Source of the DNA: Salinicola lusitanus
GTDB lineage: Bacteria; Pseudomonadota; Gammaproteobacteria; Pseudomonadales; Halomonadaceae
Length of the DNA: 64,000 nucleotides
NCBI RefSeq assembly: GCF_003206045.1
Contig: NZ_PZJM01000002.1
Span: forward strand, 253,576-317,575
Direction: 5' to 3'
In this document: positions 38,568 to 46,481 of the stretch, piece by piece
Numbering within the stretch: the first letter of the stretch is position 1
Layout: every line of letters starts with the position of its first letter
Notes under the pieces: model-generated
What the model saw: only the letters and a program-made list of their open reading frames with translations
Told to the model about the DNA's origin: nothing
Databases searched by the model: none
Position numbers and translations under genes: made by a program

Positions 38568-38699
38568 TCAGCTGGCGGCGTCCTGAACGGCTTCACCGCC
38601 GCTTTCGATATCCTTGCCGGCACCGTCGACCGTGTTGCAGCCTGCCAGGATACCCGCGCTGAACAATGCGAACAGAGAGAAAGCGATTAGGCGTTTCAT
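38568..38699 (-). CDS. Entericidin A/B-like small lipoprotein (copy 1)
   Basis: 43 residues: MKRLIAFSLF start, hydrophobic signal, lipobox LAGC at residues 18-21, then CNTVDGAGKDIESGGEAVQ. This is the entericidin signature (CNT-x-x-G-x-G-x-DI-x-x-GG). In E. coli EcnA and EcnB form an antidote/toxin lipoprotein pair expressed in stationary phase. Role here is inferred from similarity only. AAGGAGGACGAC just upstream of ATG 38699 provides a strong ribosome-binding site. A terminator follows directly. Confidence 0.9.
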   Translation of the reverse strand: MKRLIAFSLFALFSAGILAGCNTVDGAGKDIESGGEAVQDAAS

Positions 38700-38842
38700 G
38701 ATGTCGTCCTCCTTAACGTTTTGGGCAGACGGACGCGAGGTCCATCCGGGCCGTTTTGTGATCGGCCTGTCATCAAAATAGCAGAGAGTCGTGCTAACGC
38801 GTACGAGATCTTGCCTAACTCCCGGATTTGGCATCCAAAACG

Positions 38843-38971
38843 CTATTGCGAAGCGTTCTGGATCTTCTCGCCGCCACGCTCGATGTCCTTGCCCAGGCCA
38901 TGCATGGTATTGCAGGCGCTCAATGTCACTATCAGCCAGCCGATGGCCAGCCATCCCAACCCAGCTCTCAT
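38843..38971 (-). CDS. Entericidin A/B-like small lipoprotein (copy 2)
   Basis: 42 residues: MRAGLGWLAI with hydrophobic signal, lipobox LSAC, then CNTMHGLGKDIERGGEKIQNASQ, again the entericidin pattern. ATG 38971 has AGGA eight bases upstream; an ATG six bases earlier (38977) is possible but too close to it. It is too short for usual gene-length cut-offs and easily missed. It lies 143 bases upstream of copy 1 on the same strand, forming a tandem pair like ecnA-ecnB. The two differ in most signal-peptide residues, so this is not a recent duplication. Confidence 0.85.
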   Translation of the reverse strand: MRAGLGWLAIGWLIVTLSACNTMHGLGKDIERGGEKIQNASQ

Positions 38972-39127
38972 TGCCATGTTCCTCGTTGCAAGGTCGCCGA
39001 CCGGTGCGACGGAATCGAGAGCTTACCACCGTTGCCCCGTTCGCAGCGCAACTCGACGCTCCCGTGGCCTCGACGTAAAGTGGCGCTTTGCGATCCGCTT
39101 CTCCCCTTCTCCACCGTCGGAGGCGTC

Positions 39128-39550
39128 ATGCCCAATTTCACGCTCGACTCTCGCCTGCAACGGGACAGCATTCACGTCGTCGATCTACCCCTGTGCCAGG
39201 TTCGCCTGAGTCGAGATGCCCGCTACCCCTGGGTCATCCTGATCCCGCAGCGCGCTGGTGTCGTCGAGATCTACGATCTGCCGGGCGACGACCAGGCGCG
39301 CCTGTGGCAGGAAGCCACGCGACTGGGGCAGGCGATGATGGCGTTCTACCGGGGGGATAAATTGAACATCGCCACGCTGGGCAATGTCGTGGCGCAGTTC
39401 CATCTCCATGTCATCGTGCGCTTTGCCGACGATGCCGCCTGGCCCGGCCCGGTCTGGGGCCATGGCAGCGCCGACGCCTATCCGGCCGATTTGCTCGAGC
39501 AGCGTCGTGCAGAGATCGCACGGCTGGCGAGCTCTGCGACGTCGTCGTGA
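39128..39550 (+). CDS. HIT-domain protein with Q in place of the first HIT histidine
   Basis: 140 residues. The HIT core appears as VAQFHLHVIVRF: the usual H-x-H-x-H reads Q-x-H-x-H, keeping the middle (nucleophile) His and the last His. The N-terminal half has LCQVRLSRDARYPWVILIPQRAGVVEI, as in bacterial Fhit/HinT-like hydrolases. It probably hydrolyses nucleotidyl phosphoramidates or dinucleoside polyphosphates; activity with the Q change is not certain, although gammaproteobacterial relatives share similar variants. ATG 39128 (MPNFTLDSRL) was chosen over longer forms. Confidence 0.82.
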   Translation: MPNFTLDSRLQRDSIHVVDLPLCQVRLSRDARYPWVILIPQRAGVVEIYDLPGDDQARLWQEATRLGQAMMAFYRGDKLNIATLGNVVAQFHLHVIVRFADDAAWPGPVWGHGSADAYPADLLEQRRAEIARLASSATSS

Positions 39551-39586
39551 CACCGACCGGAGCCATTCACCTCTCCGCCGTGAGGG

Positions 39587-40669
39587 TCAGCCCCGCCCCG
39601 CGCCGAACGGCCCCGGCGCGGGGTCGGACTGCTGCGCGGTAGGCGCGCCAAGCATGGGGGGACCGGCGGCCGGCCCTCGCTGCCACTGGGCCAGGGTCAG
39701 CGACAGGCCCAGCACCAGTATCAGCGCCCCGCCGGCCAGACCGACCCACGCCTGCCACTGGCCGCCGCCCCTGGCGGGCTTGAGATGGCGCTTGACCCAG
39801 TCGCGCGCCAGCACGCTGAGCAGGGCCAGCGATGAGACGGTCAGCGCCGTCCCCAACGACATTGCCAGGACCGCGACCACCCCCTTGCCGAACTGATCCA
39901 GCAGGGAGGCTGCGCCCAGCAGCAGCACCGCGCCGCTACAGGGGCGGATACCGATCGACAGCACCGTCAGCAGCGCCACGCGCCAGTCTCCCGCCTGCTG
40001 GGGATCGATATGATGCTCGTGCCCGCACCCGCACTGGGCGCCGTGGGCGCCGTGGGCGTGTCGATGCGCGGGCGCCATCGGGCCTGGCGACGAATGTCCC
40101 GGCGCCGGGCCGGCCGTCGTCACCGGCGTGAAGGTCGAGCTGAAGCTCGTCGTGGCAGCGACGCCAGCGTTGTGGCGCGTTCGCCACAGGCGTCGCAGCG
40201 ACCGGATACAGAGCCACAGCCCGACCAGGGTGACGATCGCGAAACTCGCCAGTTCCGCCTGATCGATGCTGCCCATCGCCTGGCGGGTCAACCACCCCAG
40301 ACCGAATACCAGAACGCCGATGATGGCGATCGCCATCACGCCCTGCAGCAGGGCCGCCAGCACGGAGAGGCCCAACGCGCGGCGCCAGGCGCCCCCCTGC
40401 GACGCCAGATAGGTACTCAACACCACCTTGCCATGGCCCGGTCCCGCGGCATGGAAAACACCGTAGCCGAAGCTCACACCGAGCAGCACGCCCCAGGCCG
40501 TCGCGTCGGGAGCGCGCTTCAGCGCACTGACGGCCTCGACCAGGGCGTGATAGAACTCGCCCTGCCAGAAGACGATCTGGACCGCGACCTGCTGCCACCA
40601 CCCCAGCGCATAGCCAATCCCGCCAGCGCCAATCAGCAGCGCCAGCGGTACCAGGAATCTCAGCGTCAT
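39587..40669 (-). CDS. NicO-family metal transporter (ZevB/RcnA-like)
   Basis: About 360 residues with six or more helices. GVSFGYGVFHAAGPGHGKVVLSTYLAS is the NicO family signature (HAAGPGHGK), and LSIGIRPCSGAVLLLG is the second conserved segment. A cytoplasmic or periplasmic loop near residues 200-220 is rich in His and Cys (HRHAHGAHG, CGCGHEHH), a metal-binding stretch. Paired with the DUF1007 gene upstream it matches Haemophilus ZevAB, linked to zinc utilisation; RcnA-type nickel/cobalt efflux is the alternative. ATG 40669 is two bases after the upstream stop; GTG 40684 is also possible. Confidence 0.87.
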   Translation of the reverse strand: MTLRFLVPLALLIGAGGIGYALGWWQQVAVQIVFWQGEFYHALVEAVSALKRAPDATAWGVLLGVSFGYGVFHAAGPGHGKVVLSTYLASQGGAWRRALGLSVLAALLQGVMAIAIIGVLVFGLGWLTRQAMGSIDQAELASFAIVTLVGLWLCIRSLRRLWRTRHNAGVAATTSFSSTFTPVTTAGPAPGHSSPGPMAPAHRHAHGAHGAQCGCGHEHHIDPQQAGDWRVALLTVLSIGIRPCSGAVLLLGAASLLDQFGKGVVAVLAMSLGTALTVSSLALLSVLARDWVKRHLKPARGGGQWQAWVGLAGGALILVLGLSLTLAQWQRGPAAGPPMLGAPTAQQSDPAPGPFGAGRG

Positions 40670-40671
40670 TT

Positions 40672-41358
40672 TCAGGCTGGGCACGAGATCTCTCCGGTCT
40701 CGGCAAAGAAGCGCCCGAGATTCGGCTCGCCATTCTCACCCTTGTCCAGCATCGCCGCCTCCATCACCTTCTGCGGGTCCGGGGTCGCCTTGACGATCCG
40801 GGTGGTGCAGCCTGCCGGCGGATGGTCCAGCTTCAGGGCGTCGGGTAGTGGCTGGGAGCCGTCCTCGTTGGCCTCGTGCACCATCTCGATGTAGTAGGTG
40901 GGATCGAAAATCCGATAGCTCAGGGTATGGCCGGCCAGCGGTTGCGGTGCCGACAGCGGCAGCACGAACTCGTACACCAGCCGGTCGTCGCGATAGTCGG
41001 TATTGGTGTCGGTGACATCGCCCTGGGTGACGGGCTGACCGTCGAGCGTGATGTTGGTCAGGTTGTGCTGGGTAGCGAGATTGTTGCGAATCTCCACCCC
41101 CAGCGCATCGAGGCGCTGGGCCATGCTGGTACCATCCTTGACGGTCGCCATCTCCTCCATCACCACCTGGCTGTAGAACGGATCCATGCGCCAGCGCTGG
41201 CGCAGAGCGGTCAGGTTGCCTTGATCGTCGAAGACACCCTCGACGCTCATGTCGACCCAACCGTGGGGATGCGCCAGAGCGGCCGGCGAAGCCCCCAGGA
41301 GCATGCCCATCGTCAACCCCAGCCACGCGCAGTGTCGCCAAAAAAACCGTTTCCTCAA
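40672..41358 (-). CDS. DUF1007 periplasmic protein (ZevA-like)
   Basis: 228 residues with a signal peptide ending LAHPHGWVD; AHPHxWxD at the mature N-terminus is the hallmark of DUF1007. Further blocks are LRQRWRMDPFYS, FVLPLSAPQPL and SYRIFDPTYYIEM. In Haemophilus influenzae ZevA works with ZevB in zinc acquisition or handling. The start is TTG 41358, overlapping the upstream lipoprotein stop (TTGA), so translation is coupled. Two cysteines (GCTT and ISCPA) sit near the end. Confidence 0.87.
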   Translation of the reverse strand: MRKRFFWRHCAWLGLTMGMLLGASPAALAHPHGWVDMSVEGVFDDQGNLTALRQRWRMDPFYSQVVMEEMATVKDGTSMAQRLDALGVEIRNNLATQHNLTNITLDGQPVTQGDVTDTNTDYRDDRLVYEFVLPLSAPQPLAGHTLSYRIFDPTYYIEMVHEANEDGSQPLPDALKLDHPPAGCTTRIVKATPDPQKVMEAAMLDKGENGEPNLGRFFAETGEISCPA

Positions 41359-41801
41359 GGCAGCAATCCCAATCGATTCTGAACGTCGATGAACAAGGGG
41401 TCGAGCGCCAGCGCATCCAGGGGCTGGCCGCCGCGCCGACCGCTCAAGGTGAGGTAGGTATCGCCATTCTGCATGACCAGCCCCGGCGGGCGTTCGCCGC
41501 CGCTGGTGATCTGAGCGTGAATTTCGTAGCCGGAGCGGGAGGCGAGCACGGCATCGAGCTGGCCCAGATCGCCATCGCCGTGGCGAATCACGAACCCGCG
41601 CTCGGCCAGCATCGCCAGCGTCGCCTTGAGCGTCTCATCCGCCGTGGCCTGTACGGCAATACTGCGTGGCTGTGGCTGCGGCGACACCGCACAGGCGGTC
41701 AGCAGCAGCAACCCGACCAGCACGCCCAGCCAGGCGGCCTTACGTCCGCCGGACCACGCTGTCACGGCTCGCCTGCGAGGCATCGTCTCGCGGTCTCTCA
41801 T
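41355..41801 (-). CDS. Lipoprotein of unknown function, second of a related pair
   Basis: 148 residues. The lipobox is LLLTAC after a hydrophobic stretch. The mature part has TADETLKATLAMLAERGFVIRHGDGDLG (split here: LKATLAMLAERGFVI) and ends DVQNRLGLL. The same pattern (L-x-AT...L...GF/Y-x-I...D...LG) is in the upstream lipoprotein, so the two share a fold. It overlaps both neighbours by four bases (ATGA upstream, TTGA downstream), which places it in one operon with zevA/zevB-like genes. I do not recognise a named family. Confidence 0.78.
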   Translation of the reverse strand: MRDRETMPRRRAVTAWSGGRKAAWLGVLVGLLLLTACAVSPQPQPRSIAVQATADETLKATLAMLAERGFVIRHGDGDLGQLDAVLASRSGYEIHAQITSGGERPPGLVMQNGDTYLTLSGRRGGQPLDALALDPLFIDVQNRLGLLP

Positions 41802-42412
41802 GGTGTCACTCCGGTGGCGGGCGGGTTGAGACGAGATTCGATATCCTGGCGCAACTGCTGGCAGAACGAAGGCTGATTGTAGCTACGTGCGTCGATCACA
41901 TAGCCGTTGTGATCGACCACCACCGAATCGCGGTCGACCAGCGTCGTCGCCTCCGGTGTCACCACCGAGACGCGCTCGACCTGCACCGGATCGGTGTTGT
42001 AGCCACCGCCGAAATTCTGGAACACCCCCAGCGAATATCCGCTCCTGCCACCCAGGCCGAACCCTCCCCACAGGCCGGTACGCCCGAACGGGCTGTTGAC
42101 GGCGCCAAGGCCTGGCTGTGAGGTCTTGCGTTCGGCGCTGACCAGGCCCAGCGACGCGTCGGTATCCAGGATGGTGTAGCCCTGGCTCTCCAGAGCATCC
42201 CGCGTGGCCCGTAGCCGCACCAGCGGATCGCCGGAGGCTGGCCACTGGCAGGCAGCGGGCAGAGAATCCGGGCGATTGGCGGCGAGCGGTTCCGGCGTGG
42301 CCAGCGACTGACAGCCGCTGGCCAGCGCCAACACGGCGCCGACGAAGAGCCAACCGATGGGGCCGGGACGCGTCGCGCGGGGCAACCGGCAACGCCAGGA
42401 TAATGGTTTCAT
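41798..42412 (-). CDS. Lipoprotein of unknown function, first of a related pair
   Basis: 204 residues. The lipobox is LALASGC. A first domain (RLRATRDALESQGYTILDTDASLGLVSAERK, split here: LRATRDALESQGYTI) resembles the next lipoprotein. A Gly-rich central stretch (GLWGGFGLGGRSG) and a C-terminal helix with Cys (SFCQQLRQDIESRLN) follow. AGGAGAG precedes ATG 42412. It is the first gene of a four-gene overlapping operon with zevA/zevB-like genes, so an envelope role in metal handling is plausible but unproven. Confidence 0.78.
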   Translation of the reverse strand: MKPLSWRCRLPRATRPGPIGWLFVGAVLALASGCQSLATPEPLAANRPDSLPAACQWPASGDPLVRLRATRDALESQGYTILDTDASLGLVSAERKTSQPGLGAVNSPFGRTGLWGGFGLGGRSGYSLGVFQNFGGGYNTDPVQVERVSVVTPEATTLVDRDSVVVDHNGYVIDARSYNQPSFCQQLRQDIESRLNPPATGVTP

Positions 42413-42983
42413 GGCACTCTCCTCGAGAGGCAACGGCGAACAGCGTGAGCATGACAGTTGGCCCTTCGCCGGTCCACGTCCATTGAACTTTGTAGGAAAA
42501 CTGTCGGCCTCGACAATCCGGCGTCAAAAATCGGCTCGATGAACCACGTTCGGCACGTCCGGGGACGCGCCTTGATGAAGCGTCTGAGCCACGGGTCCTC
42601 CTCCGATAGTGGCTCGCAAGATAGACCATGACGCCGCGGGACCATGGACCGGTGCCGTGCCTGAACGTCATCACCGGTAGCCGGCACGCCAGCAACAGCA
42701 TGAATATCCAGGAGTTCAGGATCGTGCCCCACCAGGCGAGTTCCTCTGCCGAAGCGAGTCGTATACCCGTGATGGAAGCGCCAGCGCCTTCGGTCACCTG
42801 ACCTGGGAAAACGAGATCTCGAGCGCCGGGCTGCGCTACGACGATTATCGGCGCCGGGGCAAGACTGCCGGGAACGGAACGGAGTGGATAGCGCTGAAGT
42901 GCCTGCAGAGAGCATCCCGTTGGGTTCAGCACCCGCTGGGGCCAACCGCGTGTACGCGCATCAGGACTAGCCCAAGCGCGAAT
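42413..42983. other. Gene-poor stretch with a possible decayed beta-barrel fragment
   Basis: About 570 bases between the lipoprotein operon and the haem operon promoter. On the plus strand, 42746-42864 reads through ...[12 protein letters not shown] and GLRYDDYRRR, which looks like strands of a TonB receptor or porin, but there is no start, no full domain and no partner sequence. On the minus strand a hydrophobic piece ([15 protein letters not shown]) lies near 42660-42720. I see no intact gene and regard this as possible remnants. Confidence 0.4.
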
Positions 42984-43002
42984 CTAAATGTAAATTATTA
43001 TC
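42984..43002 (+). promoter_or_regulatory. Fur-like box upstream of the haem ABC operon
   Basis: CTAAATGTAAATTATTATC agrees with the 19-bp Fur consensus (GATAATGATAATCATTATC) at 13 of 19 positions by eye. It lies in an AT-rich patch about 110 bases before hmuT. Iron-dependent repression is expected for haem uptake genes. Confidence 0.6.
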
Positions 43003-43109
43003 AATAAATTCTCGATATCGATGTCCCGCCGGACACCGTAGTCTTGCAGGCAAAGGGCACGCATCGACTTTTCACTCGCTTTGGCCGCCGTCTTGGGAAC
43101 AGGTGAATC

Positions 43110-43949
43110 ATGAAGACTATTCTTCGCTACGCGTTGACGTTGCTCCTGCTTGCCGGAATGGCTCCCGTCCTGGCCGCCGAACCCCGAACGGTGGTGATCG
43201 GCGGCGATATTGGAGAGATCCTGGCCGAGTTCGACGCCACCGACTCGCTGGTGGGGCGCGACGATACCGTGCGCCATCCGGCGTCGCTGACGACGTTGCC
43301 GAGCGTTGGCTATTTGCGTCAGCTCTCTGCGGAGAGTGTACTGTCGCTTCACCCGCAGCGACTCATCGTCAGCGCCGACGCGGCGCCATCGGAGACGCTC
43401 GATCAGCTCGAGGCGAGCGGTGTCGAGCTGATCGAGATTCCGGCCGACAAGCGTCTTGAGTCGATTCCCGATAAGGTCCGCGCCGTGGCCGAGGCGGTAG
43501 GTGTTCCCGAGCGTGGCGAGGCGCTGGCGCAGAAGCTCGCAGGGCAGATCGCGGCGCTGGACGCGTTGCCGCCCTTGACCGACCTCCGCGGCCTGTTTCT
43601 GCTCAGCCATTCCGGCATGACGCCGATGGTCGCGGGTAGCGGTACTGGCGGTGACGGCATGATGCAGGCGGTCGGCCTCAACAATGCCTTCACCGGATTC
43701 GAGGGCTATCGCCCGGTCGGCGCCGAGGGGCTGGTCGCCAACCATCCCGATGTGGTGATCGGCACGACCCTGGGCATCTCGGCGGTGGGCGGCGAGTCCG
43801 GCGTGTGGGCGCTGCCGGGAATGATGGCCACGCCGGCCGGTGCCAAGCATCGGCTCTTGGTCTTCGACGATTTGGCACTGCTCGATTTCGGGCCGCGTAC
43901 CCCGCAGACGCTGATGGATCTGCGCAGGGCGCTGGAAGCACTGCCGTGA
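43110..43949 (+). CDS. hmuT: Haemin ABC transporter substrate-binding protein
   Basis: 279 residues with a signal peptide (LLLLAGMAPVLAAEP). The mature protein is a class III (helical backbone) binding protein: VVIGGDIGEILAEF, LVGRDDTVRHPASL, LPSVGYLRQLSAESVLSL and MVAGSGTGGDGMMQAVGLNN. The GYxRxLSAE motif is typical of HmuT/PhuT/BhuT. It takes haem arriving through the outer membrane to the HmuU permease. A Fur-like box lies upstream. The permease gene begins within a few bases of its stop. Confidence 0.92.
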   Translation: MKTILRYALTLLLLAGMAPVLAAEPRTVVIGGDIGEILAEFDATDSLVGRDDTVRHPASLTTLPSVGYLRQLSAESVLSLHPQRLIVSADAAPSETLDQLEASGVELIEIPADKRLESIPDKVRAVAEAVGVPERGEALAQKLAGQIAALDALPPLTDLRGLFLLSHSGMTPMVAGSGTGGDGMMQAVGLNNAFTGFEGYRPVGAEGLVANHPDVVIGTTLGISAVGGESGVWALPGMMATPAGAKHRLLVFDDLALLDFGPRTPQTLMDLRRALEALP

Positions 43950-43957
43950 GGGAGGGC

Positions 43958-44992
43958 ATGATGACGGTGGCGATGCTGGCCGATCCGATTCGGCGCGCGT
44001 CGCGGCGGCGCCGCCGCGTTCTCACCGCGCTAGCGCTATTGCTGGTGCTGGCGCTCGTCATCGCCGCGCTGACCGGCGCGGTCGGGCTGTCGCCCCGGGT
44101 GCTGCTCGGCGAGATGCCAGCGCCGATGGATGCCTACGTCTGGTGGCAACTGCGGCTGCCGCGACTACTGGCGGCCACGCTGATCGGTGCCGTGCTGGCG
44201 GCCAGCGGCACCGCCATGCAGGGGCTCTTCCGCAATCCGCTGGCCGACCCCACCCTGCTCGGCGTGGCCAGCGGCGCGGGCCTCGCGGTCGCGGTCTGGA
44301 TCGTGCTGCTGGGTGGCATGGGCGGCCAGTTCGGCCTCTACGGCCAGTTCGTCGCCGGTTTTCTCGGCGCGCTCTTCATCACCGTGGTGGTTTTCACGCT
44401 GGGCAGCCGGGCGCCGGAAGGCGGTTCGCTGACGACGCTGCTGCTGGCCGGTCTGGTTCTCAACACGCTGGCCGGTGCCGCCGGCGGGCTGCTGGCGTTC
44501 ATCGCCAACGACCAGCAGTTGCGCCAGCTGAGTCTGTGGGGGATGGGAACTCTGGCGCACTCGCTGTGGCCGGGGGTGATCGCCGCACTGATCGTGATGC
44601 CGCCGACGCTGTGGGTACTGGCGCGCAGCAGCCACGACCTGGATCTGCTGCAACTCGGTGAGTTGACGGCGTTCGGCGCCGGTCTGAACGTGATCAGAAT
44701 GCGCCGGGGCGTGGTCATCGCAACTGCGCTGGGCGTGGGCTTGAGTGTCGCCCTGGTCGGCATCATCGGGTTCATCGGCCTGCTGGTGCCGCATACGCTC
44801 AGGTTGTGGCTGGGTCCGGGGCATCGCCTGCTGATGCCGGCGTCGATGCTCGGCGGCGCGCTGCTGCTGGTCGCCGCCGATACCCTGGCACGCACGCTGG
44901 CCAGCCCTGCCGAAATTCCGGTGGGGCTACTCACCAGCATCGTCGGCGGCAGCTATTTCCTATGGTTGCTGCTGCGTCGACGTTTTCATTGA
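43958..44992 (+). CDS. hmuU: Haemin ABC transporter permease (FecCD family)
   Basis: 344 residues, about ten helices of the FecCD/BtuC family. Typical segments are LRLPRLLAATLIGAVLAASGTAMQGLFRNPLADPTLLGV (split here: GTAMQGLFRNPLADP), GFIGLLVPHTLRL and ADTLARTLASPAEIPVGLLTSIVGG. It forms the dimeric haem channel. ATG 43958 and 43961 both follow GGAGGG; a GTG at 43946 overlapping the hmuT stop is a third option. Confidence 0.92.
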   Translation: MMTVAMLADPIRRASRRRRRVLTALALLLVLALVIAALTGAVGLSPRVLLGEMPAPMDAYVWWQLRLPRLLAATLIGAVLAASGTAMQGLFRNPLADPTLLGVASGAGLAVAVWIVLLGGMGGQFGLYGQFVAGFLGALFITVVVFTLGSRAPEGGSLTTLLLAGLVLNTLAGAAGGLLAFIANDQQLRQLSLWGMGTLAHSLWPGVIAALIVMPPTLWVLARSSHDLDLLQLGELTAFGAGLNVIRMRRGVVIATALGVGLSVALVGIIGFIGLLVPHTLRLWLGPGHRLLMPASMLGGALLLVAADTLARTLASPAEIPVGLLTSIVGGSYFLWLLLRRRFH

Positions 44993-45014
44993 TTCATCCC
45001 CCACGAAGGTGACC

Positions 45015-45782
45015 ATGCTAAGACTCGAAGAGGCGGGCCTTTGTACTGCGCCGGCGCTCGATGCGTTCAGCGGTGACGTGGTGCCGGGAGAGCTGCTCGC
45101 CATCGTCGGCCCCAACGGCGCGGGCAAGACGACCTTGCTGACACTGCTGGCAGGGCTACGCCTCCCGGACAGCGGCCGGCTGACGCTGGATGCCATCGAC
45201 CTGCGCGACTGGACGCCTCAGTCGCTGGCGTCGCGCCGAGCCATCGTCGCCCAGCGCGACGTGCCCAACTTCGCCTGGCGGGTACGCGATCTGGTGACCT
45301 TGGGCGGTACGCCGAGCGTGGCTCGGCTCGAACGCACGCTGGAATCGATGCAGCTTACCGCGTTCAGCGAACGAGTTGTCACCGAGCTCTCCGGCGGCGA
45401 GTCGCAGCGGGTGATGATCGCCCGTGCGCTTTGTCAGCTGGCGCCGCGGCCTGAGGATGCGACCCGCCCTATGGCAGGTGGCATCCTGCTCCTCGATGAA
45501 CCGACCAGTGCGCTGGATATCGGCCAGCAGCAGCGGTTGATGCGGCTGCTGGCGCGCTGTGCCCGAGACGACGGTCTGGCAATCGTTTGTGTGCTGCACG
45601 ACCTGAACCTGGCTGCACGTTATGCCCATCGGGTGTGGCTGTTGAAAGCCGGTCGGCGAGTCGCGGCGGGAACGCCCGAGAACGTGCTGACGGCCGAGCG
45701 GGTAGCCAATGCCTTCGATGCCGAGCTGACGCTGCTCGATACTGCCGACGGTGGTGAGCGGGTGCTGCTGCTCGATCGGTGA
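45015..45782 (+). CDS. hmuV: Haemin ABC transporter ATP-binding protein
   Basis: 255 residues. Walker A GPNGAGKTT, the HmuV-typical QRDVPNFAWRVRDLV segment in the Q-loop region, signature LSGGESQRVMIARAL, Walker B ILLLDEPTSALDI and switch His in VLHDLNLAA are intact. It powers HmuTU. AAGG lies five bases before ATG 45015; GTG 45009 is an alternative. It is the last gene of hmuTUV; no haem-degrading or haem-carrier gene (hmuS) was found beside it. Confidence 0.92.
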   Translation: MLRLEEAGLCTAPALDAFSGDVVPGELLAIVGPNGAGKTTLLTLLAGLRLPDSGRLTLDAIDLRDWTPQSLASRRAIVAQRDVPNFAWRVRDLVTLGGTPSVARLERTLESMQLTAFSERVVTELSGGESQRVMIARALCQLAPRPEDATRPMAGGILLLDEPTSALDIGQQQRLMRLLARCARDDGLAIVCVLHDLNLAARYAHRVWLLKAGRRVAAGTPENVLTAERVANAFDAELTLLDTADGGERVLLLDR

Positions 45783-46041
45783 AGCGCATTTGTAGAGGCC
45801 AGAACTTCTGGTACGGATGCCCCCTGGCAAGGCGCTTCGTCACCCCTCTTCCTGACTCTGAACAGCAAACGCTGGCTGCACGCTGCACGCCCTACGGCGG
45901 CGTGCTCATGCCATCCTGCGGAGTGATCAAAACCATACGGTCCCGCCAATCAGTGAAATACTGCAGATTCGCCGTGAGGCCGCTGAGTGCGCGCCTCCCG
46001 TTCGAGCACCCGCGTGATGAGGTGCATCGGCTGCTAAATAG

Positions 46042-46461
46042 GTGAGTATTGCACCTGCGATTTGCATTCGCACCCGCGATGGCACCACTCAATACCCCGA
46101 GGCCTGGCAGCCAGAGCCCAAGCAAGTGAGCCAGCTCAAGGCGCTGGCCACGAGCCTCGATGCCCTGGCCGAGGACATTCAGCGTGAGTGGGATCGTCGC
46201 CAGCAGGTGATCGATGGCCACCTCGATCGACACCCCGGCTTGCAGCAGGATCGCGCCTTGCCGCAGACGACTTCCGTCGCAGACCCTGCGGTATCGCTCC
46301 GGCGCCTGGCGACGCTGCGTAGCCGCATTTTCGAGCGCGTCCGACCGCCAGCGGCCTTCGCCGGCGCGATGCCTGTCCGTTGGGAATCGGGCAGTTCCGT
46401 ACGGGGTCCTCGAGGCGCAAACCGCATGCCGGCCACACACCGCTTGATGAGACATATGTGA
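46042..46461 (+). CDS. Hypothetical protein between hmuV and the haem receptor
   Basis: 139 residues from GTG 46042, which follows an in-frame stop. Codons in the first 80 residues end mostly in G or C, as in real genes of this genome, while the opposite-strand frame lacks that bias, so I favour the plus strand. VSQLKALATSLDALAEDIQREWDRRQQVI (split here: DALAEDIQREWDRRQQVI) is probably helical. No family was recognised, and the last 40 residues look less gene-like. It may be a truncated remnant of a longer gene. It is convergent with the receptor gene, with 20 bases between them. Confidence 0.45.
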   Translation: MSIAPAICIRTRDGTTQYPEAWQPEPKQVSQLKALATSLDALAEDIQREWDRRQQVIDGHLDRHPGLQQDRALPQTTSVADPAVSLRRLATLRSRIFERVRPPAAFAGAMPVRWESGSSVRGPRGANRMPATHRLMRHM

Positions 46462-46481
46462 CCGGCCCGGAGAGAGGATAT

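Noticed and set aside
45892..46455. 187-codon open frame on the minus strand opposite the hypothetical gene after hmuV
   Set aside because: The plus-strand frame has the G/C-ending codon bias of this genome while this one does not. It was therefore treated as the shadow.
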